A stretch of DNA of 64,000 nucleotides from Limnobacter sp. SAORIC-580 (GTDB taxonomy: Bacteria; Pseudomonadota; Gammaproteobacteria; Burkholderiales; Burkholderiaceae_B). Each line of letters opens with the position of its first letter. Position 1 is the first letter of the stretch. Location of the stretch: the NCBI RefSeq assembly GCF_013004065.1, contig NZ_CP053084.1, positions 1,612,001-1,676,000 of the forward strand, written 5' to 3'. A program made the position numbers and the translations under genes. Shown one piece after another: positions 56,052 through 64,000 of the stretch. The notes beneath the pieces were generated by a model. The model was not told where the DNA came from. It ran no database searches and saw only the letters and a program-made list of their open reading frames with translations.

Positions 56052-58358
56052 TTAGAAGCCTGTACCAATCGTGAACTGAACACGTTGGGTTTCGTCCTGT
56101 GGCTCTCTGTTCAGCGGTACACCCAAGCTGAACTTCAAAGGCCCAACTGGGGACAGCCAGGAAATACCCACACCGGTTGAGTATCGCAATTCACCAAACT
56201 TGATCTTCTCATTGGTTTGGAAAACATTGCCCGCGTCCAGGAAGGTAAACGCCCTGAAGGTACGGTCTTTCGACATACCCGGGATCGGGAAGAAAAACTC
56301 TGCATTGGCAATAACGCGCTTGGAGCCGCCAATGGGTACATTGTCGGCGTCACGGGGTCCCAAAGTGGATGAGCGATAGCCTCTAACCGTACCAATACCA
56401 CCTGCGTATACATTGCGGAAAATTGGGTAAGGCGAGTCGCCCAAACCAAAACCACCTGTGATCTCGCCGTTCAATGCCAAGGTGTAAAGCTTGCCAATGG
56501 GGAAGTAAAACTGTTCCTGATAAGTGGTGCGAATGAACTCCTGATCGCCCAGCGGGGTGGCGTATTCAGCGGTCAACCTGGTGACTCGGCCGCGTGTTGG
56601 TGCAATCGCCGAGTCGCGTGAATCAAACGAATAACCCGCGTTGAGCAAAACAGCGTAGCTTGAGTTGCCAAAGTCATCCACATATCGCTGGAAACGGTCC
56701 GGGCTGAATGGACCCACTTCAAGGTCTGTGCCTTCGTAACCTGCACCAAACGAAATACGTTCGAATTCGCTGATGGGATAACCAAAACGCAGGCCAGCAC
56801 CAGTGGTTTCGATGATGTAGTCACCCAGATTCAACTCGCTGGGGTCTGTGCGGCGGTTGTACACCTCGAAGCTGCGGGAAACCCCGTCAATCGTGAAGTA
56901 CGGATCTGTTTGTGAGAACGAAATTGTGCGGTTCACCTTGCTGGTGTTTAACTCCAGCCCAACGGTTTTACCGGTTCCAAACAGGTTTTGCTGCTGAATG
57001 GCAGCAGAAAGTACCAAGCTGTCGGTACTTGAAATACCAGCACCCAGCAACAGATTGCCTGTCGGTTTTTCCTCAACCTGCATGTTCACATCGATTTGAT
57101 CCGATGTTCCTGGTACGGGTTGGGTTTCGATATCCACGTTGGAGAAATAGCCCAAGCGGTCAACGCGTTCTTTGGACAGCTGAATTTTTCTGGAGTCGTA
57201 CCAGGATGATTCGAACTGACGGAACTCACGGCGAATGACTTCGTCTTTGGTGCGGGTGTTACCACCCACATTCATGCGGCGAACATAAACTCGTTTGCCC
57301 GTATCAACAGCCATGTTGATGTTCACCACACGCTTTTCACGATCGAGGTCGGGAATCACGTTGGCATTGGCAAAGGCGTAGCCATAGTTACCCAGGCGGT
57401 CTTGAATGGCTTTGGAGCTGTCAGTCAACAATTCGCCATTGAAAGTCTCGCCTTTCTTCATTTTGATCAGCGAACGCAACTCATCGTCGCGCCCCAGCAA
57501 CTGGCCCGAAAGCTCAATGTCACCGAAGGTGAATTTCTCACCTTCCTTGATGGTGATGGTGATGAAGATATCTTGCTTGTTGGGTGCAATTTGAACCTGG
57601 GTGTTTTCGATGTTGAAATCGGCGTAACCACGATTCAGGTAAAAGGAACGCAACTTTTCAATGTCGCCACTCAGCTTTTGCCGGGAATACTGATCATTCT
57701 TGCTGTACCACGACATCCAGCCGCCGGTGCTCAGTTCGAACTCCTCAAGCAGTTCCTCTTCCTCGAAGTCTTTTGCTCCCAGAATTTTTAATTGCTTGAT
57801 TGAGGCAGATTCGCCTTCATCGACGTTGAACGTAATGCCAACGCGATTACGCGCCAATTGGTCAACACGGGTTTGAACCTGTGCGCCATATTTGCTGCGC
57901 GACAGATACTGACGCTTCAGCTCCTGCTCGGCTTTGTCAAGCAGCGACCTGTCGAAAATCAGGGATTCACCAATACCGACACCTTTCAGCGCCTCTTTCA
58001 GGGTTTCCTTGTCAAATTCTTTGGTGCCGTTAATTTCTACAGAGGCGATTGCCGGGCGTTCAACCACAGTCACCACCAACACATCACCTTTGGCCGAAAT
58101 TTTGACATCTTCAAAAAAACCGGTTGCGAACAGTGAGCGAATGGCCTGAAGGGCTTTCTCGTCGGTGAATGTGTCACCCACGCGAATAGGCAGGTAACTA
58201 AATACCGTGCCCGCCTCAGTGCGGCGCAACCCCTCTACCTCGATGTCTTTCACCACAAACTGGTTTGCCTGGGCATGTACAACGCCCACTGACAAAGCGC
58301 AGGTGGCCACGACTGGATAAACCAAGCGCGCTGGAAACAGAGTACTTCTTATTGTCAT
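56052..58358 (-). CDS. bamA: Outer-membrane assembly factor BamA
   Basis: 768 residues: signal peptide (cleavage after VHAQA), five POTRA domains (about 30-420; FVVKDIEVEGLRRTEAGTVFSYLPIRVGD is POTRA1) and a 16-strand beta-barrel with the conserved VRGY-type loop (GTVRGYRSS) and C-terminal aromatic (TIGTGF). Folds outer-membrane proteins. 52 bases downstream of rseP. Confidence 0.97.
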   Translation of the reverse strand: MTIRSTLFPARLVYPVVATCALSVGVVHAQANQFVVKDIEVEGLRRTEAGTVFSYLPIRVGDTFTDEKALQAIRSLFATGFFEDVKISAKGDVLVVTVVERPAIASVEINGTKEFDKETLKEALKGVGIGESLIFDRSLLDKAEQELKRQYLSRSKYGAQVQTRVDQLARNRVGITFNVDEGESASIKQLKILGAKDFEEEELLEEFELSTGGWMSWYSKNDQYSRQKLSGDIEKLRSFYLNRGYADFNIENTQVQIAPNKQDIFITITIKEGEKFTFGDIELSGQLLGRDDELRSLIKMKKGETFNGELLTDSSKAIQDRLGNYGYAFANANVIPDLDREKRVVNINMAVDTGKRVYVRRMNVGGNTRTKDEVIRREFRQFESSWYDSRKIQLSKERVDRLGYFSNVDIETQPVPGTSDQIDVNMQVEEKPTGNLLLGAGISSTDSLVLSAAIQQQNLFGTGKTVGLELNTSKVNRTISFSQTDPYFTIDGVSRSFEVYNRRTDPSELNLGDYIIETTGAGLRFGYPISEFERISFGAGYEGTDLEVGPFSPDRFQRYVDDFGNSSYAVLLNAGYSFDSRDSAIAPTRGRVTRLTAEYATPLGDQEFIRTTYQEQFYFPIGKLYTLALNGEITGGFGLGDSPYPIFRNVYAGGIGTVRGYRSSTLGPRDADNVPIGGSKRVIANAEFFFPIPGMSKDRTFRAFTFLDAGNVFQTNEKIKFGELRYSTGVGISWLSPVGPLKFSLGVPLNREPQDETQRVQFTIGTGF

Positions 58359-58365
58359 TCAGATC

Positions 58366-58393
58366 GTTCCTACCAGCCCCGTCAGGCTGGAAC
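58366..58393. other. Stem-loop in the rseP-bamA gap
   Basis: CCAGCC (58373-58378) and GGCTGG (58385-58390) pair around a six-base loop, with GTT/AAC extending the stem past a bulge. It lies just upstream of the bamA start on the transcript. No T-run, so attenuation or RNA processing is as likely as termination. Confidence 0.35.
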
Positions 58394-58409
58394 CAATATA
58401 TGAAGGCCT

Positions 58410-59753
58410 TTAGAAAATTAGCCTTTGAATATCATTAAAAAAAGCAACACTGGTCAATATGCCAATCAGCAAGATACCCAGTTTTTGACCTCGAATTTGC
58501 CAAACCTCATCAACGGGCTTGCCTCTGACGATTTCGGCCAAATAATACATCAAGTGCCCACCATCCAAGAGGGGGATCGGCAAAAGATTCAAAATGCCTA
58601 GGCTAACAGAAACCATGGCCAGAAAACCGAAAAAAGGAAGAATCCCGAGGCTTGATGATTCACCCGCTGCTGATGCAATGGACACTGGCCCGCTGAGGTG
58701 GTTCCAGGACAAATCGCCCGTCACCATTTTACCCAAGGCAGCCAGTGAAAACACGCTGACTTCGATCATTCGGCCAGTGCCCTCCACGATCGATTCAACC
58801 GGATTAAGGGGATTGTTCACAATCACTGATTCGCCGCCAATCGACAAGCCAAGTCGGCCGATGATTTCGCCATTTTCAAGCTGGGTTTTCTCGGGCACGG
58901 CCAAAACACTGATGTCCAGATCGTTTCGACGAATGCGCACTGTGGTTTCCTGTGCCGGGCGTTCTTTGATCAGGCTTGTAAATTGGGCTGATGTTTCAAC
59001 GGGTATGCCTTCCACGCTGAGCAATTGATCATTCGCCAAGAAGCCCGCAGCGGCGGCCGCACTGCCCTCGCCCACGGCCCGGACCAAGACGCTTTTTTCG
59101 ATCGGGGAAAAGCCAAGTTCGCGCGTCAAGGACGGTCCTAACTCGGCATTAACCTCCGAGGATTGAACTGGCTCCAGAAACAATTCATATCCGCCACGGT
59201 TCACTTTGATTGAGAGATCGTCACGGAAAAGCCTGGCCTTAATCAGGGCCCAGGACACTTCATTCCAGTTTTTGGTCCGGTCACCGTTCACCTCGGTAAT
59301 TTCATCGCCACCCATCAAACCTGCATTGGCAGCGATTGAATTGGGGATTGGCTCTGAAACCTGGGTGGCCAAGCCCATGGGCTGCATGTAGGCAAGAAAG
59401 CCATAAATGAGGGCAGCAAGAACGAGATTGGCCAAGGGGCCGGCCAATACAATGGCAATGCGTTGACCAACTGGTTTGCGATTGAACGCCTCGGAAAGCT
59501 CAATGTCATGGCCTTTGAGACTGTCTGGGTCTCGCTCATCCAGCATTCGGACATAACCGCCCAAGGGAATCCATGAAACAGTCCATTCCACTTTGGTTTT
59601 GCGGTTAATCCACCTGAATATGGGTTTTCCAAAACCCACAGAAAACCGAATTACGCGCACGCCATAGAAGCGGGCCACAGAGTAGTGACCATATTCGTGG
59701 ATGAACACCAGAATGCCCAAGGCAAGCAGGAATGAGACAATTGAATTCAGCAT
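58410..59753 (-). CDS. rseP: Site-2 regulated intramembrane protease RseP
   Basis: 447 residues. Zinc metalloprotease of the inner membrane: HEYGH (His19-Glu20-His23), two central PDZ domains (about 110-290), and the LLDGGHLMYYLAE motif near the C terminus that completes the active site. Cleaves the anti-sigma factor RseA and signal-peptide remnants. Start chosen at 59753 (AGGATC upstream), placing the HExxH helix at the N terminus; the longer frame overlaps dxr. Confidence 0.95.
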   Translation of the reverse strand: MLNSIVSFLLALGILVFIHEYGHYSVARFYGVRVIRFSVGFGKPIFRWINRKTKVEWTVSWIPLGGYVRMLDERDPDSLKGHDIELSEAFNRKPVGQRIAIVLAGPLANLVLAALIYGFLAYMQPMGLATQVSEPIPNSIAANAGLMGGDEITEVNGDRTKNWNEVSWALIKARLFRDDLSIKVNRGGYELFLEPVQSSEVNAELGPSLTRELGFSPIEKSVLVRAVGEGSAAAAAGFLANDQLLSVEGIPVETSAQFTSLIKERPAQETTVRIRRNDLDISVLAVPEKTQLENGEIIGRLGLSIGGESVIVNNPLNPVESIVEGTGRMIEVSVFSLAALGKMVTGDLSWNHLSGPVSIASAAGESSSLGILPFFGFLAMVSVSLGILNLLPIPLLDGGHLMYYLAEIVRGKPVDEVWQIRGQKLGILLIGILTSVAFFNDIQRLIF

Positions 59754-59766
59754 TAAGATCCTGTGT

Positions 59767-60966
59767 TTAAAACTTCCCGGCGCATTCGGTTGCAAAGGCG
59801 CGCACCTCAACGTCCAGTGCAAAGGCATCGTCCAGGTTTGCAATTGACGTTGACGCAAAACGGGACATGCACAGCTGCGTCAGCTTCACAATGTCCATAT
59901 AAGCAATCTTTTCATTCAAAAACAAGTCCACTGCCATTTCATTGGCCGCGTTGAACACTGGCGCCAAGGTGTCAGGCTTCTCTAACACTTCAAAGGCCAG
60001 TTTCAGCATCGGGAAACGACTCAAGTCGGGTTCTTCAAAGTCCAGCTTACCCAAAGCCGCCAAGTTCAGGCGTGGTGAACCGGATTCAATTCGATCGGGC
60101 AAGCCCAAGACATGGGCGATCGGTGTTCGCATGTCTGGGCAACCCAGTTGTGCCAACATACTGCCGTCTTTGTATTCCACCAATGAATGAACAATCGATT
60201 GTGGGTGAACCAACACCGAAAGTTGCCTGGCGGGTAGACCAAACAGCCACAGTGCCTCAATCAACTCTAAACCTTTGTTTGCCATTGTGGCGCTATCCAC
60301 CGAAATTTTCCGTCCCATGACCCAATTCGGATGCGCTATGGCTTGGGCAGGACTGACTTGAGAAAGTTCCGCCAGGCTCTTGTTCCTGAAGGGGCCGCCA
60401 GAGGCGGTCAGAACCAGCCTTTCGACGCCAAACTCGTCGGCCCTGCATAAATCATAATTGGCAGGCAAACACTGGTAAATGGCATTGTGCTCAGAGTCGA
60501 CCGGCAAAATTGTAGCGCCCGAGCGCAAGCACGCCTGAATCATGAACTGCCCGGCAAGAACAAGTGACTCTTTGTTGGCCAACAACACCCTTTTTCCGGC
60601 TTGCAATGCACTGAGCGTGGGTTTTAGCCCCGCAGAACCGACGATCGCGGCCACAACAATGTCAACTTGCTCACTTTGGCAAAGCGACTCCAGATCACCC
60701 TGGCCACCAATGTCCGGGATGTAACCCAGTTGCTCGCGAAGTTTTTCGCTGAAGCCCAGGGTGTGCCACTGACTCAGTGCATCGGCGTCGCAGATAATGA
60801 GTGCCTTGGGGCGGTGTGCACAGGCTTGCGCGTACAGCAACTCAATATTTTTGCCAGCAGCCAGGCCATGCACCTGAAAACGGTCAGGGTGCCTTGCGAC
60901 CACATCCAGGGTGTTGACACCAATGGTGCCTGTGGCACCCAAAATAAGTAGTTTTTGCAAATCCAT
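59767..60966 (-). CDS. dxr: 1-deoxy-D-xylulose-5-phosphate reductoisomerase
   Basis: 399 residues. Second enzyme of the MEP isoprenoid pathway. NADPH fold LILGATGTIGVNTLDVV; metal and substrate residues in ILPVDSEHNAIYQCL and the flexible loop MGRKISVDSATMANKGLELIEA; C-terminal helical domain. Thirteen bases before rseP. Confidence 0.97.
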   Translation of the reverse strand: MDLQKLLILGATGTIGVNTLDVVARHPDRFQVHGLAAGKNIELLYAQACAHRPKALIICDADALSQWHTLGFSEKLREQLGYIPDIGGQGDLESLCQSEQVDIVVAAIVGSAGLKPTLSALQAGKRVLLANKESLVLAGQFMIQACLRSGATILPVDSEHNAIYQCLPANYDLCRADEFGVERLVLTASGGPFRNKSLAELSQVSPAQAIAHPNWVMGRKISVDSATMANKGLELIEALWLFGLPARQLSVLVHPQSIVHSLVEYKDGSMLAQLGCPDMRTPIAHVLGLPDRIESGSPRLNLAALGKLDFEEPDLSRFPMLKLAFEVLEKPDTLAPVFNAANEMAVDLFLNEKIAYMDIVKLTQLCMSRFASTSIANLDDAFALDVEVRAFATECAGKF

Positions 60967-60974
60967 TGTTCAAC

Positions 60975-61817
60975 TCAAGCCACGATTGCACTGACCAGCA
61001 AAATTGCAAGGGGTAGCACGGGCAACTGTGCATCAATCCGGTCCAGAACACCTCCATGGCCTGGCAGCAGTTGACTGCTGTCTTTCAGACCTGCCCTGCG
61101 TTTAAGCATGGATTCAAACAAGTCGCCCACCACGCTGTATGCACTCAAGACTACCAGCCAGAAGGTGAATACGATGGGATGCCACCGTTCAAAAGCCATT
61201 GCCTGCCAGGTGTTCTTCAATTCAGGGTAGGTGCCAGCCAGTAAAACAACAATCCAGCTAAGCGCCACAACGCTGAACGCGCCGCCGATTGCACCTTCCC
61301 AGCTTTTTCCTGGAGAAATTCGGGGCGCAAGTTTACGCTTTCCGAAGGTTTTGCCAAAAAAGTAGGCAAAAATATCGGCTGCAAAGCAAATTGCAATGGT
61401 GCTTAGCAGAAAAACAATGCCGTAGGTTTTGGTAATGACCAAAGCCAAACCCGCCGCAGCTATCAGAACGAAGCCCACCAGGCCGTGAATGCTTTTGTTG
61501 GCCAATATGCCCACCGACACATTGCGCAGGCACCAGGGGGCAAGTGCAACCCAGAACACGCTGGCCAAGGCAAGCAAGGGAAAGGCTTGGGTTTGAAGAT
61601 TCAAGGAACGCTCTATCAAGACACAAAGTGCTCCGCCCGCTACTGCGTAAACGACAGCTTTCGCTGGTTCGAAAAGACCAAGTCGGGCCCATTCCCAAAA
61701 TGCGCCCACCAGCACCGTCAAAACGAAAAGATTCCAGCCAATTTCGCCGCCGTACAACAAAACAACTAGCAACACGATCAGCAGGATCACAGCCGTGATC
61801 ACACGCGTTCTAAGCAT
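60975..61817 (-). CDS. cdsA: Phosphatidate cytidylyltransferase CdsA
   Basis: 280-residue inner-membrane enzyme making CDP-diacylglycerol. Around eight helices; the C-terminal signature SxxKRxxGxKD..P.HGG.LDR..S appears as FESMLKRRAGLKDSSQLLPGHGGVLDRIDA. Eight bases before dxr. Confidence 0.95.
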   Translation of the reverse strand: MLRTRVITAVILLIVLLVVLLYGGEIGWNLFVLTVLVGAFWEWARLGLFEPAKAVVYAVAGGALCVLIERSLNLQTQAFPLLALASVFWVALAPWCLRNVSVGILANKSIHGLVGFVLIAAAGLALVITKTYGIVFLLSTIAICFAADIFAYFFGKTFGKRKLAPRISPGKSWEGAIGGAFSVVALSWIVVLLAGTYPELKNTWQAMAFERWHPIVFTFWLVVLSAYSVVGDLFESMLKRRAGLKDSSQLLPGHGGVLDRIDAQLPVLPLAILLVSAIVA

Positions 61818-61841
61818 GATATGTCTCGATTGAGAACTGAA

Positions 61842-62630
61842 TCACTGGGCGGATTGCCGAACATTGGCCACGGGGGGCTGAATTTGCTCGGAGGTTCGAC
61901 CAAAGCGTCGCTCTCTGTTGTTATAGGAATCAATGGCCTCGAGCAGCATCGGCTTGCCGAAATCGGGCCAAAATTTGTCTGTGAAATAAAATTCAGTGTA
62001 CGCCAACTGCCACAACAGGAAATTGGATACCCTTTGTTCCCCACCGGTGCGAATGAACAGGTCTGGTTCTGGGCTTCCCTGAAGACACAAGTGCCTGGAA
62101 AGGTCGGTTTCCGAAATTTGATCCGGGTTGTTGGCCAATTCAGGATTGCTTTTCAGCATGTTTTTTGTTGCTTGGAGAATGTCCCAGCGACCACCATAAT
62201 TGGCAGCGATGTTTAAAAACAGTCGACTGTTGTCTTTGGTGAGTTCTTGGGCAGAGGCGATCGCTGCCTGCAATTCTGGTTCAAACGCTGTGGTGTCGCC
62301 AATAATCCGCAGACAAATATTTTCGCGGTGCATGGCCTCGACGTCTTTGCGAAGTACGCGTATGAACAGGCGCATCAGCAAACTGACTTCTTCAGGAGGT
62401 CTACGCCAATTTTCTGAAGAAAAAGCAAACAGTGTCAGGTGTTCTACGCCCAGTTCACAACAGGCCTGAACGGTGCGCTTGACGGCATCTACGCCACGCT
62501 TATGCCCTGCAAATCGCGGCATTAGGCGACTTTTAGCCCAACGGCCATTTCCATCCATCACGATTGCAACGTGCTTTGGAATGTTGGATGTGCTGGGCAC
62601 ATCCAGAGTTGAGCTGGTGTAGACGGTCAT
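61842..62630 (-). CDS. uppS: Undecaprenyl pyrophosphate synthase
   Basis: 262 residues. cis-Prenyltransferase giving the C55 carrier lipid for murein and O-antigen. P-loop [13 protein letters not shown] (catalytic Asp), [14 protein letters not shown], and the C-terminal [25 protein letters not shown] region. Twenty-four bases before cdsA. Confidence 0.96.
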   Translation of the reverse strand: MTVYTSSTLDVPSTSNIPKHVAIVMDGNGRWAKSRLMPRFAGHKRGVDAVKRTVQACCELGVEHLTLFAFSSENWRRPPEEVSLLMRLFIRVLRKDVEAMHRENICLRIIGDTTAFEPELQAAIASAQELTKDNSRLFLNIAANYGGRWDILQATKNMLKSNPELANNPDQISETDLSRHLCLQGSPEPDLFIRTGGEQRVSNFLLWQLAYTEFYFTDKFWPDFGKPMLLEAIDSYNNRERRFGRTSEQIQPPVANVRQSAQ

Positions 62631-62637
62631 GAATGAC

Positions 62638-63198
62638 TTAAACCGTCATGATTTCGGCTTCTTTGGACTGCAAAACCTGATCGACTTCAGAGACAAACTT
62701 GTCGGTCAATTTTTGAATGTCCGCCTGTGCGCGGCGCTCATCGTCCTCTGAAATTTCCTTGTCATTGACCAGGCGTTTCAGCGCTTCGTTGGCGTCCCGG
62801 CGAAGGTTGCGAATCGCCACCTTGGTTTGTTCGCCCTCGCCTTTGATGAATTTGGTCAATTCTCGGCGACGCTCTTCGGTCAAGGCGGGCATTGGAACCC
62901 GAATGGTTTCACCCATGGATGCAGGGTTCAGGCCAAGGTCTGATTCACGAATGGCCTTTTCCACGGCGTTGGCCATGTTCTTTTCCCAAGGTTGAACCAC
63001 GATGGTTCGTGCATCTGCGAGGCTTAAGTTCGCAACTTGCGAAATGGGCACCATGGAACCGTAGTAATCAACCTGAACATGATCCAGAATTCCGGTGTGT
63101 GCACGCCCGGTGCGCACTTTTTGCAGATCGGTTTTCAGGGACTCGATGGATTTCACCATCTTTTCTTCGGTCGTTTTTCGAATGTTTGCAACGCTCAT
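62638..63198 (-). CDS. frr: Ribosome recycling factor
   Basis: 186 residues, three-helix bundle plus small beta domain ([27 protein letters not shown] segment; [22 protein letters not shown]). Splits the post-termination ribosome with EF-G. Seven bases before uppS; length matches the family. Confidence 0.96.
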   Translation of the reverse strand: MSVANIRKTTEEKMVKSIESLKTDLQKVRTGRAHTGILDHVQVDYYGSMVPISQVANLSLADARTIVVQPWEKNMANAVEKAIRESDLGLNPASMGETIRVPMPALTEERRRELTKFIKGEGEQTKVAIRNLRRDANEALKRLVNDKEISEDDERRAQADIQKLTDKFVSEVDQVLQSKEAEIMTV

Positions 63199-63264
63199 GA
63201 TTGAATTCTCACTGCCTAAGTGGATTAATTAGTGAATTAATTAGTCGATCGAATGGCCAGTTAG

Positions 63265-63975
63265 TTACATATGCACCAAGGTGCCCTCGTTTTCACCAGC
63301 AACCGCTCGGTGCAATGCGCCGGGCTTGTTGATGGAAAATACCCGAATTGGAAGTTTTTGGTCGCGACACAGGGCGAACGCCGTGGCATCCATGACTTCG
63401 AGGTTTTTTGAAATCGCTTCATTGAACGAAATTCTTTCGTACCGGGTGGCGGTAGGATCTTTGTTGGGGTCGGCGGTGTAAATACCATCAACCTTCGTTG
63501 CTTTTAGAACAACCTCAGCGCCAATTTCGGAGCCCCGCAATGCTGCTGCGGTGTCGGTTGTAAAAAATGGGTTGCCTGTTCCTGCCGCGAATATCACGAC
63601 TTTGCCTTCTTCAAGGTATCGGATCGCTTTGGGTCGAATGTAGGGCTCAACAACCTGCTCAATGTTAAGCGCCGATTGAACCCTGGCCTCTACGCCAGCG
63701 CGCCGAAATGCATCTTGCAGTGCAAGCGCGTTCATTACGGTGGCCATCATTCCCATGTAGTCAGCAGTGGCCCTGTCCATGCCGGCTGCGCCAGGGGCAA
63801 TTCCACGGAAAATATTGCCACCACCAATCACAACTGCCAATTCCACTCCTGATGCGGAGACTTCTGCAACTTCAGCAACCATTCTCTCAATGGTTTGACG
63901 GTTGATGCCGTAGGAGTCTTCGCCCATCAGGGCTTCGCCTGACAATTTGAGTAACACACGTTTGTATGCTGTCAT
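63265..63975 (-). CDS. pyrH: UMP kinase PyrH
   Basis: 236 residues, complete. Phosphorylates UMP; amino-acid-kinase fold. [14 protein letters not shown] at the N terminus, GGGNIFRG phosphate loop, and [14 protein letters not shown]. First readable gene of the leftward operon; tsf and rpsB are expected just outside the window. Confidence 0.97.
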   Translation of the reverse strand: MTAYKRVLLKLSGEALMGEDSYGINRQTIERMVAEVAEVSASGVELAVVIGGGNIFRGIAPGAAGMDRATADYMGMMATVMNALALQDAFRRAGVEARVQSALNIEQVVEPYIRPKAIRYLEEGKVVIFAAGTGNPFFTTDTAAALRGSEIGAEVVLKATKVDGIYTADPNKDPTATRYERISFNEAISKNLEVMDATAFALCRDQKLPIRVFSINKPGALHRAVAGENEGTLVHM

Positions 63976-64000
63976 TCAAGCCTCTTGTTGGATCATTGTC

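Overview
The right two thirds of the window (about 22.3-64 kb) is a conserved betaproteobacterial chromosome backbone, probably Burkholderiales. The pyrH-frr-uppS-cdsA-dxr-rseP-bamA-skp-lpxD-fabZ-lpxA-lpxB-rnhB order, the ppsA/ppsR pair and the guaB/guaA block with smpB, ratA and rnfH all fit that group. A Limnobacter-like genus is a guess from gene content and moderate GC; it cannot be proved without a search.
The left third (1 to about 22.1 kb) is an accessory heavy-metal island. In order it holds: (a) the 3' end of a mercury operon (merA cut by the window edge, a Sel1-repeat protein, a truncated merB); (b) a long leftward copper operon (DUF4148-like protein, Cys/His-rich protein, unknown small periplasmic protein, outer-membrane efflux lipoprotein, Tat multicopper oxidase, cupredoxin, DUF411, CusF-like protein, patatin lipoprotein) with a divergent two-component system; (c) a truncated AraC-type gene and a compact cassette of MerR-family regulator, CueR-type operator, 27-codon gene for a secreted ECPLCA peptide, and terminator; (d) a Tn7-like tniQ-tniB-tniA transposition module; (e) a rightward chromate cluster (chrB, chrA, chrC superoxide dismutase, unknown protein, ChrB-C-domain protein, gene debris); (f) an IS3 orfA scrap and a second, diverged 5' remnant of tniA, followed by short repeats that look like TnsB sites at a transposon right end near 22113.
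The 624-bp tniA-5' segments at 16426-17049 and 21461-22084 are direct repeats bracketing the chromate cargo, so this cargo can be read as a module between two related transposon ends.
The backbone then carries a subtilase with a GlyGly-CTERM-like tail, small envelope and hypothetical proteins, purT, a highly structured convergent intergenic region (29667-29804), an ABC-F ATPase (YbiT type), LD-carboxypeptidase, tadA with an extra C-terminal domain, a five-gene branched-chain amino-acid ABC operon, guaB / GAF-degenerate-GGDEF / guaA, ratA-rnfH, smpB, SPFH/NfeD, ppsA/ppsR, a photolyase-family gene, and the isoprenoid / lipid A / outer-membrane-biogenesis operon running leftward from pyrH. No gene-free stretch exceeds 300 bases. 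I saw no rRNA, tRNA, tmRNA or CRISPR array. The observation I rate highest is the regulator-operator-micropeptide cassette at 11.7-12.4 kb.
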